This document shows, one piece after another, positions 1-9,500 of a stretch of DNA of 49,080 bases. The position numbers and the translations under genes were made by a program. The notes below the pieces were generated by a model. The model made no database searches. It had not been told where the DNA came from and saw only the letters and a program-made list of their open reading frames with translations. Position 1 is the first letter of the stretch; each line of letters opens with the position of its first letter. Source of the DNA: Ignavibacteria bacterium (lineage in GTDB: Bacteria; Bacteroidota; Ignavibacteria; Kapaibacteriales; UBA4661); contig JACVZY010000044.1 in the NCBI GenBank assembly GCA_014654705.1, positions 1 through 49,080 on the forward strand, read 5' to 3'.

Positions 1-53
1 AAATATTATCGATAAATCACGGTTTTGCTGTCCAATCAATGGGGTACACCTCA
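1..53. repeat. Left copy of 53-bp terminal inverted repeat
   Basis: Bases 1-53 are the exact reverse complement of 49027-49079; the match stops abruptly at base 54. Such outward-facing identical ends are expected when an assembly stops inside a dispersed repeat or the end of an insertion element. No transposase is visible. Bases 54-282 hold no recognisable gene. Confidence 0.9.
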
Positions 54-282
54 GTGTTTGAGTGGGTTCAAAGTTCACAGGAAAAATACTACTGCGACTT
101 TGTACCCTCTTTTGTTCTCGGTTAAGAGAATAATGGTAGTGTTCAATGCAAGTTGAAAACGCATTTATAAAACTAGGCAATATGCTGCCCTGCTCCAAGT
201 TATCTCCTCAAAAAAAAACATTACCGAACAATTTATTATCTTGAATTCAATTAATGTGAAAAATAAACCATCAGCGAACTTT

Positions 283-2307
283 ATGGAATCAATTCACCAA
301 GATTTTATTGCGTGGTCGCTTTATACGGGACCATCGAATATGGCATTTATGCAGAACCCAAATCTTTGGATTACCGGTATTTGGAACGGTGGTAAACAAC
401 ATAGCTCAGACTCAGCCCAAGGTCTTAAAGCAGACCTTGATGAGCGCATAAATCTTATTGTTAAGGTATTTGAAAGGGCTGTACCAATGTATACAACATC
501 GGACCGTCACTTTGTTCTTCCCGAATTTTTCTTTCATTGCGGGCATGGACCATATCCCCTCGTAGTAGAGGGCGTGGATGGTGATGAGATAGATGCCTTT
601 CAATATATGATTGATCACCTCAGCGAGAGATTTGAGCAATGTATTAAGTCCATTGATCCTGACGATAATAATTGCTATAATATCGTTATTGGTTCTATGC
701 TGACAAGTAATCAGATTAATTATGATGAATTTTTACAATCAAAACAGGTTAACGATCGGAAAAACGAATTAGATAAAATTCTTACTCTCTTTCAGTATCG
801 TGTCATTTTTCTTGTGAGCGTATCCTTTCTTTTACTATCACAATTGGATAAACTGAATCAGCCAAATTTATCAAGCGAGGTAAAACCCGGTAATATACAA
901 GAGCTGATCGGTGAGTATGAGGAGGGTGTACATCAGTTACCGACCGGACTTACTTTTGATGATATTTTACCTCCAGAGTGGAAAGATTTGTTTCTGGGTA
1001 GTACCGACGATATGCCGAATATGGATTTATCAGATTCAAATCTACTCACTGCACTGAAAAATTTTTATGGACAGGATACTAACCAATCAAGCAATGTTCA
1101 ATGGGAGCGTAACCGACGTACCGTGACAAAATCAAATGGACAGCCTTTTTTGTCGATGACAACAAAAAAAGACGGAAGAACAAATAAAGACAAAGCAGAA
1201 GATGCAAATAAAGAAACAAATGAGAATAGTAAACCTGCTGAGCGTTTCATAAAGTTATTGGTAAATTTAGACGCTTATCGTCAAGCGATAGAAGCGGATT
1301 ATCAATTTGAGATTTCAAAGTTTATGGATCAAAATAAGACTAATCCGCTCTGTACAGTCAGGAATCGTGGTGCCTATTTTTATTTTCGGAAATGCACTAT
1401 ACCCGGAGAGACGACTCCAAAACGCAGAATGCAAGTATTTCGATATGAAAAGCAAAATGACTCCTCAATTGATTTAACAATGGGTAGTCATATTGATACT
1501 TCCCAACCCGAATGTACTCTTGTTCTTGGTGATGTGATTGCTGAATGGATGTGCAATTACCCTGCATATTCACTCTATTGGGGCGACAAGAACGTTCCGC
1601 TTAACTTTCATCCGAGCGATAATTATCAATATGCAGCCCGTTTTACTCCTTTTGGCGTAAGTGGTGTGGATTTTGGCGTAGAACTGTGTCTTGACCACGG
1701 TTGTCAGCGATTACGGAGAACGGTAGAAATGTCATCTTCTAACATTCTGTATAACTCAGTACAAAATTATCCATTATGCAAACAACTTATTACATCCTGT
1801 GGCTCTCAAATCCAGAGCTTCAGCGTTGCTGCCGATAGTAATTCTGTTGTTTTTCATGCTGATGGAGGTGAAGCAATGGTTGAAAATATTGATGGAAATA
1901 ATGGAAATTGGTCAGGTAATGCGAAAACGATTGGTAATACAAAAATAAATAAAGGGATTTTTTGCGATGTATATTCTCTCTATGCATCGTCCGCGTGGGA
2001 AGATGCTTCAGGTAAGAGATACTTTTCTCATAGTCAACTGGCATTTACTACGGATAATTCTTCTGTGAACGGATTTAATAATGCAGGTACAGACAATAAC
2101 ACGGCAACGACCTATAACGGCACGACAGAAAATCCATCGAATAGATTGACGGATAGGTATGAAGTTCAAGTGCTGCCGTTAAAAACTGACACAGAAGCAG
2201 ACGGCGATAAACCTTTTTCAGATATGGGCGACGTATTTGAGGGGAGTCAGTGGCTTTTTGCTGCTGGAGTGGGTGAATTGCATCATTATAGACCAATAAT
2301 CAGGTAA
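283..2307 (+). CDS. Large nitrilase-fold (carbon-nitrogen hydrolase-like) protein
   Basis: Predicted 674-residue soluble protein. The three catalytic positions of the nitrilase superfamily can be picked out: Glu81 in LPEFFF, a candidate Lys370 in YFRK, and Cys469 in GVELCLDHG, the last closely resembling the nucleophile elbow of this family. Members hydrolyse or condense carbon-nitrogen bonds (nitriles, amides, N-acyl groups). At 674 residues it is roughly twice the usual length; the extra sequence lies mainly between Glu and Lys (about residues 150-350) and includes a hydrophobic stretch (about 175-190) and a charged Lys/Asn-rich linker. ATG 283 is used; an in-frame TTG at 241 would add 14 residues and neither has a clear ribosome binding site. 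It stands alone ahead of a two-component system. The family call is moderately secure; the substrate is unknown. Confidence 0.6.
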   Translation: MESIHQDFIAWSLYTGPSNMAFMQNPNLWITGIWNGGKQHSSDSAQGLKADLDERINLIVKVFERAVPMYTTSDRHFVLPEFFFHCGHGPYPLVVEGVDGDEIDAFQYMIDHLSERFEQCIKSIDPDDNNCYNIVIGSMLTSNQINYDEFLQSKQVNDRKNELDKILTLFQYRVIFLVSVSFLLLSQLDKLNQPNLSSEVKPGNIQELIGEYEEGVHQLPTGLTFDDILPPEWKDLFLGSTDDMPNMDLSDSNLLTALKNFYGQDTNQSSNVQWERNRRTVTKSNGQPFLSMTTKKDGRTNKDKAEDANKETNENSKPAERFIKLLVNLDAYRQAIEADYQFEISKFMDQNKTNPLCTVRNRGAYFYFRKCTIPGETTPKRRMQVFRYEKQNDSSIDLTMGSHIDTSQPECTLVLGDVIAEWMCNYPAYSLYWGDKNVPLNFHPSDNYQYAARFTPFGVSGVDFGVELCLDHGCQRLRRTVEMSSSNILYNSVQNYPLCKQLITSCGSQIQSFSVAADSNSVVFHADGGEAMVENIDGNNGNWSGNAKTIGNTKINKGIFCDVYSLYASSAWEDASGKRYFSHSQLAFTTDNSSVNGFNNAGTDNNTATTYNGTTENPSNRLTDRYEVQVLPLKTDTEADGDKPFSDMGDVFEGSQWLFAAGVGELHHYRPIIR

Positions 2308-2436
2308 ACAGTTGTCATATCGTTGTTGTAAAATGTGGTTGTGATTTCATTGTTGTTCTCCTTTGTGGAATTGTGTATGTTGATTCCGAAAAAATAACAC
2401 CAACAAACGTACACATCATTTCTGGTTCGCAGTACT

Positions 2437-4785
2437 ATGTCCTTGAGAATAACAACGGATACTTCTGCCCATCGCTATTTGCCAATATTGTTCATCATTT
2501 GGATTGTATTTGCCAATGTTCCGCTTATCGCTCAGACCATCATTCAAACATCCGCACAAGCCGATTCCCTACGCCGAGTGATAGCCATAGCAAAACACGA
2601 TACCACACGCATATATGCGATGAATGCGTTAGTATATTATTTTTTTTATCATAATAATTATTTTGATTCAGCATTAGTCATGGGGCATAGTGCGCTTGAG
2701 ATAGCAAAGCGTTCCAACTTTCGGGTGGGTATGGCTAACGCCATGAATAATATTGGTGAGGTGTTAGCTAGGCAGAGAGAATACATGAAGGGATTAGACT
2801 ATATTTTCCAATCGCTGCGAATAAGCGAGGATATTCATTATAAAAGTGGAATTGCCGCTTCGCAACGATTGATAGGTTTTGTCTATCTCAACACTGCCAA
2901 ATATTCCGAGGCACTTGACTATCTTTTTCAAGCGTTACGGCTGAACGAAGAACTTGGTAATAAGTTAGAAGCTGCTAAAACCTTTAATAATATTGGGTCT
3001 GTTCATTCCCTTATGGGCAAACACAGTCAAGCACTTGAGTATCTCTTTAAAGCATTACGGATATATGAAGAGATGCGTTATAGCTTTGCCGCTATTATAA
3101 CATTACAAAGTATTGGATTCCACTATGGAAATTTAGGTGAATATGCAAAAGCCATTGAGTACCAATTAAAAATAATTCGTATAGCCGAAGAAGAAGGAGA
3201 GACAAATATTCTTGCAGGTTGCCTTGATCAGATTGGTAAAAATTATAATCGCATGGGTGAATACAAATTGGCGCAGCCGTATCTTTTTCGAGCCTTAAAT
3301 CTTGCCGGAGAACAGGTATTTATCTTGAATCATATTGCGGCATCCTTTCGTGGTCAAGGCAAATATGATTCCGCCTTGGTCTTTGCCTTGCGAGCGTTGG
3401 CTGTGGCAGACTCTTTTCATATTCCTGTGCATACCAAACAAGCGCTAGAAGAACTCTCTATCATTTCCGATTCTCTGGGACGACACAAAGAAGCATTGAT
3501 GTATTACAAACGTTATGTAGCAGTCAAGGACTCTCTTGTCAATTTGGAAAATCTCAACAAAGTAGCCCAACTCCGCGAAGCCTACGAAGCCGAAAAACGC
3601 GAACAGCAAATTGCATTACTCAGCAAAGACAAAGACCTTTTGACCAAAGAAAAAGCCTTGCAAGAAAGCGAACTGGAGCGCCGAAGCATAGACCTAGCCC
3701 GCTCCCGTGCCGAGCAAGAACTTCAACACAAATCCATCCTCCTCCTCAGCAACGAAAAAGACCTCCGCGAACTCACCGTCAGCCGCCAAGAAGCGGAGCT
3801 TTCGGCAGCACACGCCCGCGACGAGCAGAACAAGCAGGCACTCGCACTCGCGCAGTCCGAACGAGATTTGCAACGCGCAGAACTCCAACGTCGCAATGTG
3901 ATACAGTGGTCATTGGCGGGTTTTTTGGTGTTGGTGGCAATTTCTACGGTGTGGCTCTGGTGGCTGAATCGTCAAAAACTGCGTGCCAATAGAAAAATTC
4001 TCAAACAACAACAAGTGCTGGAAGAGCAAGCCATCGAAATCGAAGCTGCCAATAAAGAACTGCAAAGCACGAACCTCGAACTTGACGAGGCCAACCGCAT
4101 GAAAACACAGTTGCTTTCGATGGCGGCGCACGATTTGAAAAATCCTCTGGGTGTGATTATCGGCTATTCGGACATCATTCTTTTCGACACTCCCGAAGAC
4201 AGCGATACGGGAAAGTATGTGCATGATATTCAATCGGCAGCCTACCGAATGAATAAACTTATCAGCGATTTATTGGATTCGGCAGCGATGGAAATGGGGA
4301 ATATCACGCTGGAACTCGACGAGGTACTTCTGCCCGTGCTCGTCTCCACTATTGCTGCGCGGTATGAATACAATGCCGCACAGAAAGGGCAGCAAATCCT
4401 CATGGAAACTGTTGACGATATTGCCATACTAGCCGATGTCGCCCGTTTAGAGCAGGTGTTCGATAATCTTGTTTCCAATGCTGTCAAATACTCACCTCAT
4501 GGAAAAACCATCCGCCTACGAGCAAAAAAAATCAACACCATCGCCCGGTTTGAAGTGCAGGACGAAGGTCCGGGAATGAGCGAAGAAGACAAGAAAAAAC
4601 TGTTCGGCTTTTTTCAGCGTTTGAGTGCGGAGCCGACGGGAGGAGAAAGTTCTAACGGTGTAGGTTTGGCAATTGTGAAAAAGATAGTAGATTTGCACAA
4701 AGGGAGAATTTGGGCAGAATCGGAGCTTGGCAAAGGCACGACGTTTATTGTGGAATTACCGATTTCTCGCCAGATACTTTCTTGA
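2437..4785 (+). CDS. TPR-containing membrane sensor histidine kinase
   Basis: 782 residues. An N-terminal hydrophobic segment (about 14-33) probably acts as signal or anchor, followed by tetratricopeptide repeats (about 60-360, with the recurrent pattern Y..AL.Y...AL.I.EE) predicted to be periplasmic, a long charged coiled coil (365-480), a transmembrane helix (about 488-510), then a cytoplasmic kinase core. The HisKA box is MAAHDLKNPL with phospho-acceptor His565. The ATPase shows the N box DNLVSNAVKYSP from residue 676, G1 DEGPGMS at 709 and G2 NGVGLAIV near 740. This TPR-kinase architecture is common in Bacteroidota. The LytTR regulator 119 bp downstream on the same strand is the probable partner. 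It is also the only histidine kinase in the window, so it could feed the double-receiver regulator at 34409-35656, but that link is only inference. Confidence 0.9.
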   Translation: MSLRITTDTSAHRYLPILFIIWIVFANVPLIAQTIIQTSAQADSLRRVIAIAKHDTTRIYAMNALVYYFFYHNNYFDSALVMGHSALEIAKRSNFRVGMANAMNNIGEVLARQREYMKGLDYIFQSLRISEDIHYKSGIAASQRLIGFVYLNTAKYSEALDYLFQALRLNEELGNKLEAAKTFNNIGSVHSLMGKHSQALEYLFKALRIYEEMRYSFAAIITLQSIGFHYGNLGEYAKAIEYQLKIIRIAEEEGETNILAGCLDQIGKNYNRMGEYKLAQPYLFRALNLAGEQVFILNHIAASFRGQGKYDSALVFALRALAVADSFHIPVHTKQALEELSIISDSLGRHKEALMYYKRYVAVKDSLVNLENLNKVAQLREAYEAEKREQQIALLSKDKDLLTKEKALQESELERRSIDLARSRAEQELQHKSILLLSNEKDLRELTVSRQEAELSAAHARDEQNKQALALAQSERDLQRAELQRRNVIQWSLAGFLVLVAISTVWLWWLNRQKLRANRKILKQQQVLEEQAIEIEAANKELQSTNLELDEANRMKTQLLSMAAHDLKNPLGVIIGYSDIILFDTPEDSDTGKYVHDIQSAAYRMNKLISDLLDSAAMEMGNITLELDEVLLPVLVSTIAARYEYNAAQKGQQILMETVDDIAILADVARLEQVFDNLVSNAVKYSPHGKTIRLRAKKINTIARFEVQDEGPGMSEEDKKKLFGFFQRLSAEPTGGESSNGVGLAIVKKIVDLHKGRIWAESELGKGTTFIVELPISRQILS

Positions 4786-4904
4786 TAAAGGGTTCAAACG
4801 GATAATTTTGTTTGTGTCGGAGCATTCTTGCCTATAGTTTTTTCGCGCCTACCGAAATTATTGTCATACCCTGCTTTTTTTTTACCCTTTGTGTGAAATC
4901 TTCT

Positions 4905-5687
4905 ATGGAACTTGCTATGGATCAACAGAAAATTCGTGCAATGATTGTCGATGACGAATCCGGCATACGAACTCTTCTCCGAACGTTATTAACGCGGTAT
5001 TTTAGTGGGCGCGTTGAGGTTGTAGCAGAAGCGGACGGCGTAGAGTCTGCACTTGAGACCATTCGTGCCAGTCAAGCACAATTACTTTTTTTGGACGTGG
5101 ATCTTCAGGATGGTATGGGCTTTGAGGTGTTGGATTTGCTTGGGGAAGAACGCAAAAAGGTTCATGTTATTTTCATTACTTCTCACGGTGAGAAGTTTAT
5201 GCACCGTGCTATGCGCAGAGATGCTGTCGATTATCTCAATAAACCCATTGATCCTTCGGAGTTCACCATCGGAGTCGAACGCGGAATAGCGCACGTGCTT
5301 GAAAGCCGAGCCATTGAACAACACTCCACTTCCCCCGCCACGAAACGAAGCACGATGTTGTGTATTCGCCACAACACCGGCACTGAAACCATTGTGGCGG
5401 TGAATATGATTATTTGTTGCAAAGCCGATAGTAATTACACCCAGATTTATTTGACGGATAAACGTCCCATCACCGCTTCAAAAACACTCAAGCATTACGA
5501 AGAGGTGCTGGTAAAGTACGGTTTTGTGCGTGTTTCTCGGAATCTGCTCATTAACCCCGCACATTGCCACGTCAAGCTGGATAAAAAAAATACGGCGGTC
5601 GTTCAGATGCCGGACGGTAGCCATGAACAGGTTGATCCTGCCTTCCAAGAATCCGTCAAAAAAGAATTTCTTGAGATATTGGAATAG
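4905..5687 (+). CDS. LytTR-family response regulator
   Basis: 260 residues. The receiver domain has the acidic pair in IVDDE (about 16-17), phospho-acceptor Asp64 in LFLDVDLQDG and the conserved Lys in YLNKPID. The C-terminal LytTR DNA-binding domain follows (about 150-255), with the typical IICCKADSNYTQIYL and VRVSRNLLINP segments. It would bind direct-repeat promoters after phosphorylation, most simply by the TPR kinase directly upstream. ATG 4905 is chosen; ATG 4917 is equally possible, and the open frame extends upstream without recognisable family sequence. Gene order and spacing suggest co-transcription with the kinase. Confidence 0.88.
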   Translation: MELAMDQQKIRAMIVDDESGIRTLLRTLLTRYFSGRVEVVAEADGVESALETIRASQAQLLFLDVDLQDGMGFEVLDLLGEERKKVHVIFITSHGEKFMHRAMRRDAVDYLNKPIDPSEFTIGVERGIAHVLESRAIEQHSTSPATKRSTMLCIRHNTGTETIVAVNMIICCKADSNYTQIYLTDKRPITASKTLKHYEEVLVKYGFVRVSRNLLINPAHCHVKLDKKNTAVVQMPDGSHEQVDPAFQESVKKEFLEILE

Positions 5688-5730
5688 TCTGCAGACGAGA
5701 TTTCGTACCCGTTCAGGTCTGCTGAACGAG

Positions 5731-5990
5731 GTCGAATTTGCCCCCTTGACAAAGGGGGAACGGGGGATTACAAGGAATAAAGCGTCTTACGGCAAATCCC
5801 CCGTTCGTTTCACTCGCTGCCCCCTTTGTCAAGGCAGGGCTGCTAAGTTCTTAAATGTGGATGAGCAACGGTGTGGCTTGCGACAATCCCCCGTTCCCCC
5901 TTTATCAAGGGGGCGAAGGATTGAAGCGGCTTTGCCGGCTTTTATGAGGAGAACTTAGCAGCCCTGCTTTTGTCAAGGGGCTTTTGGAAG
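5731..5990. repeat. Cluster of palindromic intergenic repeats
   Basis: The 722-bp gap between the LytTR regulator and the next regulator contains several copies of a CCCCCTTTGTCAAGGGGG-like palindrome plus a perfect 17-bp inverted repeat (5835-5851 and 5950-5966). The same family, read in frame as PPKSPFIKGDF, is found inside the LanC gene at 36291-36380. No gene is seen in 5688-6200. Confidence 0.75.
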
Positions 5991-6200
5991 CAAGTATTTA
6001 TACACCTTTCAGACTTATGGGTATTGGATAGCTGTATCAAGGGGGCGAATGAGTAAATGTATCGTGATACTTGAATAGGTACAAGATTTCTTCTTTCCCT
6101 TTTCAAAATAGAGAGCCGTAGCATGAATGATGCCACTTTGGGCAATTCCTGCTATGGCTTTTTTATGGATAGTCCTTCCCCGCCCTTCAACATTCTCACT

Positions 6201-6299
6201 CAAAGTCTCCCCGTCTCGTTCAAATCTCCTCGTCTCGTTCAAATCTCCCCGTTTCGCTCAATAGAAAACAGGTCTCGCTCAAAACTCCTCCTTTTCGCT
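6201..6299. repeat. Tandem 19-21 bp repeat upstream of CheY-like gene
   Basis: About five degenerate units of 19-21 bp, each containing CTCGTTCAAA or similar, lie 110-210 bp before the CheY-like gene. The CGTTCA core and roughly two-helical-turn spacing recall the 21-bp arrays of the RiPP locus, but the units are less regular and no promoter matching those arrays follows. Confidence 0.55.
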
Positions 6300-6409
6300 C
6301 AACGTACCTTTTTTTTCCTTGCAATCAGAACTAACTTTGCTCCCGTAACACAGAATGAACCATAACGCACGACGACCAAAACAGAATACCAATACGTAGT
6401 CTCTTTTTT

Positions 6410-6805
6410 ATGCTTGCTCTTATTATTGACGATGAATTGTCTATGCGTTCGCTTTTGCAAGCGCACTGCAAACCGATGAACAATGTCCGCACGATAACAG
6501 CCCGTAACGGGCAAGAAGGACTCGAAGTAATACAAACAGAACAACCGGACATTATTTTCTCGGATTTGAATATGCCCGTCATGGATGGGCACACACTCTG
6601 GCAAATACTGCGAGCAGATGCGAAAACGCAAACAATTCCGTTTGTACTTATCACCTCAGAAGTGAAAGCAGATGGGAAAATCGGCAAGAACAAAAAAGAG
6701 ATAGAGCACATCGGGAGAGACCCACACGGATATGTTTTGGGAAAAAGTGACGTGAAGCGCGAGCGCTTACTAGAAATCATCGAATCTGTACGTCCGAAGC
6801 CGTAA
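6410..6805 (+). CDS. CheY-like single-domain response regulator
   Basis: 131 residues forming a stand-alone receiver domain: acidic cluster IIDDE at residues 5-9, phospho-acceptor Asp52 in FSDLNMPVMDG, conserved Thr in LITSE. The usual KPF/KPI motif is replaced by GKSDVKRERL, so the switch Lys may be K109 or shifted. There is no output domain, so it must act by protein-protein interaction or as a phosphate sink. No partner kinase is adjacent; the nearest is the TPR kinase 1.6 kb upstream. Confidence 0.8.
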   Translation: MLALIIDDELSMRSLLQAHCKPMNNVRTITARNGQEGLEVIQTEQPDIIFSDLNMPVMDGHTLWQILRADAKTQTIPFVLITSEVKADGKIGKNKKEIEHIGRDPHGYVLGKSDVKRERLLEIIESVRPKP

Positions 6806-6984
6806 GCCATTATCCCCTTTTTGCAAACAAGAGTCTGAGCAAGGCGCATTTGTGCCTTGGAGGGATTTGCTATGTCAAAAAATTAAGAACCATCACAAGA
6901 GCAACGTTTTTTTACGCACAAACACAAGGAGCACTTGATGACCAGAAGGCTCATTCCCTAGACGTGACAACGCGAGAAAACAAC

Positions 6985-7057
6985 TAACCAACGTGGAGAC
7001 CAGAACCCACTTGAAAAAACGGGGCGGATTCCGAAAAGCCAGATGAGTAGGAAAAAT
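6985..7057 (+). repeat. Left direct repeat flanking the lectin gene
   Basis: About 70 bp (containing GGAGACCAGAACCCACT and GGGGCGGATTCCGAAAAGCC) recurs almost unchanged at 8176-8247. In one frame both copies stay open and encode GDQNPLxKTGRIPKSQMSRK, so they may be relics of a gene end. The two copies bracket the lectin gene. Confidence 0.8.
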
Positions 7058-7072
7058 TAAGGATAAAATATC

Positions 7073-7990
7073 ATGGCTAATAATATTTTTGTTCCGGCAG
7101 GTTCTTACTCACTAACAAGTAAAGACATTTATGTAACACTTCATGCTAACTGCGCTGATCGTCAAGGCAACTATGTGCCATCACATGTGAAATATTCAGT
7201 CGCCGACGCAGAACAAGTTGTAGATATTGAAAATGTTAATGGAGTATTAACGCTTCAAAAGATTGGTAGAAATCCATACGATGAATTAGGGCAATATGTC
7301 CCCGCCGGCACTTACCAACACACAAGCAAAGATATTTTTGTAACACTGGAGGCTGTTTGCAAAGATCGTAAAGGTGTTTATCAACCAGCAAGTACTGTAC
7401 GATATTCTGCACTGGACGCACCGTCATTTGCAGATATTGAAAACATTAACGGAGTTTTAGTTTGTGACGATAATCTCTCGCCAATTTTTCAATTGACAGC
7501 TGTGAGTCAAAACGATGGAGAGTGTAGTCAAGGGGAAAATATTACAGCAATTGTGACAAGTACTTCTGGGGTTAATTTTTGGATTGCACCTGTAATTCCA
7601 CCGTCTCCATATCCGGCAACACAGTTTCCATATCAGGAACCAGTAAAACTACCAATACCTGGTGATGGAAAGCCATCGCCAACTTGGTTTTTCAAGGCTA
7701 GTGGTAAGTTGGCGGATGCTTCTGTTACTATCGAAATAAATACTCCCAATCAACCAGTTTTATACATTACGATTGAGGGGGATGATTTAGTTAAATGGGG
7801 ATCTCAAAATTTTGTGAATCCTTCTTTCTTTACTAACCAAGTTTATCAAACAGGTAGTTGTGGTGTATTCGGACTGGCAACTTCAACACAAGGAGCTGAG
7901 CATAAAGATGGTCAAGCTTTACAACCCGTATCGTGGATTTATACTATTACAACAGGTGTTAATAATCCACAAACAACTTTTCCTAAGTAA
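7073..7990 (+). CDS. Tandem cyanovirin-N-homology (CVNH) lectin-like protein
   Basis: 305 residues. The first ~145 residues are two copies of one motif: AGSYSLTSKDIYVTLHANC ... VDIENVNGVL and AGTYQHTSKDIFVTLEAVC ... ADIENINGVL. Spacing and the conserved IENVDG-L ending match the two half-domains of cyanovirin-N homology lectins, which bind high-mannose glycans. Each half keeps one Cys (in HANC and EAVC, equivalent to the second Cys of each CV-N disulfide) while the partner Cys is absent, so these disulfides cannot form. The C-terminal ~160 residues, rich in Pro, Thr and aromatic residues, match nothing I recognise. There is no signal peptide. The ATG follows a GGATAAAA stretch. The gene lies alone between direct repeats, suggesting a transferred cassette. 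Confidence 0.65.
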   Translation: MANNIFVPAGSYSLTSKDIYVTLHANCADRQGNYVPSHVKYSVADAEQVVDIENVNGVLTLQKIGRNPYDELGQYVPAGTYQHTSKDIFVTLEAVCKDRKGVYQPASTVRYSALDAPSFADIENINGVLVCDDNLSPIFQLTAVSQNDGECSQGENITAIVTSTSGVNFWIAPVIPPSPYPATQFPYQEPVKLPIPGDGKPSPTWFFKASGKLADASVTIEINTPNQPVLYITIEGDDLVKWGSQNFVNPSFFTNQVYQTGSCGVFGLATSTQGAEHKDGQALQPVSWIYTITTGVNNPQTTFPK

Positions 7991-8080
7991 GGATAGCTTA
8001 CAAGATTTTTTGGAGAATATGTAAGCGAGATAGTTTTACCTAAAGTTTCTGTAAGGCATTGGCAGATTACTTTGCTTGGA

Positions 8081-8351
8081 GCACTCTGAATACGTGAGAA
8101 AAAGTTGGTATCTACCACTCAAGTATCATGTATTCAGAGCAATCCAATGGGTAGAGAGTGTGATAAACACACAATTAACCAAGGTGGAGACCAGAACCCA
8201 CTCAAAAAAACGGGGCGGATTCCGAAAAGCCAGATGAGTAGGAAAATTTTTGCAACTGTGTCAGGTAGATTTCAAGCTCGTTCATATTGGAACGCTCTGA
8301 ATACATGAGAAAAATTTGGCAACTGCCACTCAAGTATCATGTATTCAGAGC
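8081..8351. repeat. Duplicated hairpin element
   Basis: A perfect 14-bp inverted repeat, GCTCTGAATACATG (8294-8307) and its complement (8338-8351), encloses about 30 bp. A second, slightly degraded copy lies at about 8081-8140. The two are also direct repeats of each other, interleaved with the right lectin-flanking repeat. They could be remnants of a small non-autonomous element. No convincing gene is present in 7991-8608. Confidence 0.7.
8176..8247 (+). repeat. Right direct repeat flanking the lectin gene
   Basis: Second copy of the ~70-bp sequence at 6985-7057, with only a few substitutions. See the left copy. Confidence 0.8.
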
Positions 8352-8608
8352 AGTCCAATGGCTAGTAGATTTCAGCATTGGCGGCTCAATATTGGAACTG
8401 CTCCATGAAGCAATTTTGCAAGTCTCCCGTAAAATTCTCACAGAATATTTCGCGCTCACAAAACGCTTGGGCGTTCTCACAAAACGGTGCTTGACTTTTT
8501 GGGGTGCTGGGGCGTATGTTGTGCGCGAGTAGTTGTGGAAAAAATGAAAATTGGGTTTGTACAGAAAAGTAAACAGAACGATTCAGTCTCTATTCCTTGT
8601 ATTGCATT

Positions 8609-9196
8609 ATGAATATTGAACCATCAGTTATTGTTTCAATTGTATCAGCTACAATTGCTGCGGTATCAGTTACAATTGCTGCAATATCTACAACTGTGGC
8701 TATCCGAAACTTTCGGCGGGAACAGTTAAATCAAAAGATTCAAGCTGCAAAATGGCAAAAGGAATACTTTATTGATCTTGTGAAATGGTCAGATGAATCA
8801 ATGATTCTACTATCAGAAGCTCTTCACCTATGTGATCTTGATCCCCAGAAATGTGAGAAAGGAAAATTCTTTGATATCCGTCATATGCTGCGCATAAAAC
8901 TTTCGGCACAGATTGACAAGGGACGCTGGTTTTTCCCGAATATTGATACTGATAGGTATGGGAAGCATAAAGTGGAAGCATATCGTGGATATCGCCACAA
9001 AGTTCTTGATGGACTTGTTTATACATACGATAGTGTAACAAAACTTAATTACTATGATGGTTCAAAAAATGAAGAGATACGGGGATCAATTGAAAATTTC
9101 AAACGTCAATTTACAAGTGAAATACAGAAGATACTTGCGCCGAACTCTCGAAATAAAGAATTTAAGGAACTTACAAAGCTGGTTACAAAAGTATAA
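8609..9196 (+). CDS. Hypothetical membrane-anchored protein
   Basis: 195 residues from ATG 8609 (an in-frame TTG at 8597 is less likely). An N-terminal hydrophobic helix (about 6-32, Val/Ile/Ala/Ser-rich) is followed by a basic segment (RNFRREQLNQK), so the remainder is probably cytoplasmic. The rest is mixed alpha-helical, with several Trp/Tyr residues and no motif that I recognise. It has no close co-directional neighbour. The overall shape is that of small one-TM proteins often found in accessory regions. Confidence 0.6.
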   Translation: MNIEPSVIVSIVSATIAAVSVTIAAISTTVAIRNFRREQLNQKIQAAKWQKEYFIDLVKWSDESMILLSEALHLCDLDPQKCEKGKFFDIRHMLRIKLSAQIDKGRWFFPNIDTDRYGKHKVEAYRGYRHKVLDGLVYTYDSVTKLNYYDGSKNEEIRGSIENFKRQFTSEIQKILAPNSRNKEFKELTKLVTKV

Positions 9197-9500
9197 TCAT
9201 ATAATCAATTGTACTCATGTTATCAAGGCATCAAAGTTATTGTATTGTCTTTTCTTTTCAAACACTCTGAATCAATATCATCATTACTTATTCATAGAGA
9301 AAATCTGAACTGTTTCTTGAAAACGGTAAATGCCCTGATTATTTCTTTTTCCACCACACTCGAAAAGGAGAACTCATACAACACAACGACGAATCTCTCT
9401 ACCCGTGCAGCAATAAAAAAACCTCTGTGCCAAAAATACCGAATCACAATTTGTAATTCATTTTTTGTATCGTTCTATGCTTTTCTAAGGAATACTCATT
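9197..9500. other. Intergenic region without recognised content
   Basis: About 300 bp, AT-rich. Short open frames here have no similarity to anything I recognise. An AAGG 10 bp before ATG 9501 may be the ribosome binding site of the next gene. Confidence 0.5.

Noticed and set aside
8105-8532. Two open frames after the lectin gene
   Set aside because: They consist largely of the direct repeat and the hairpin element and have no coherent protein features.
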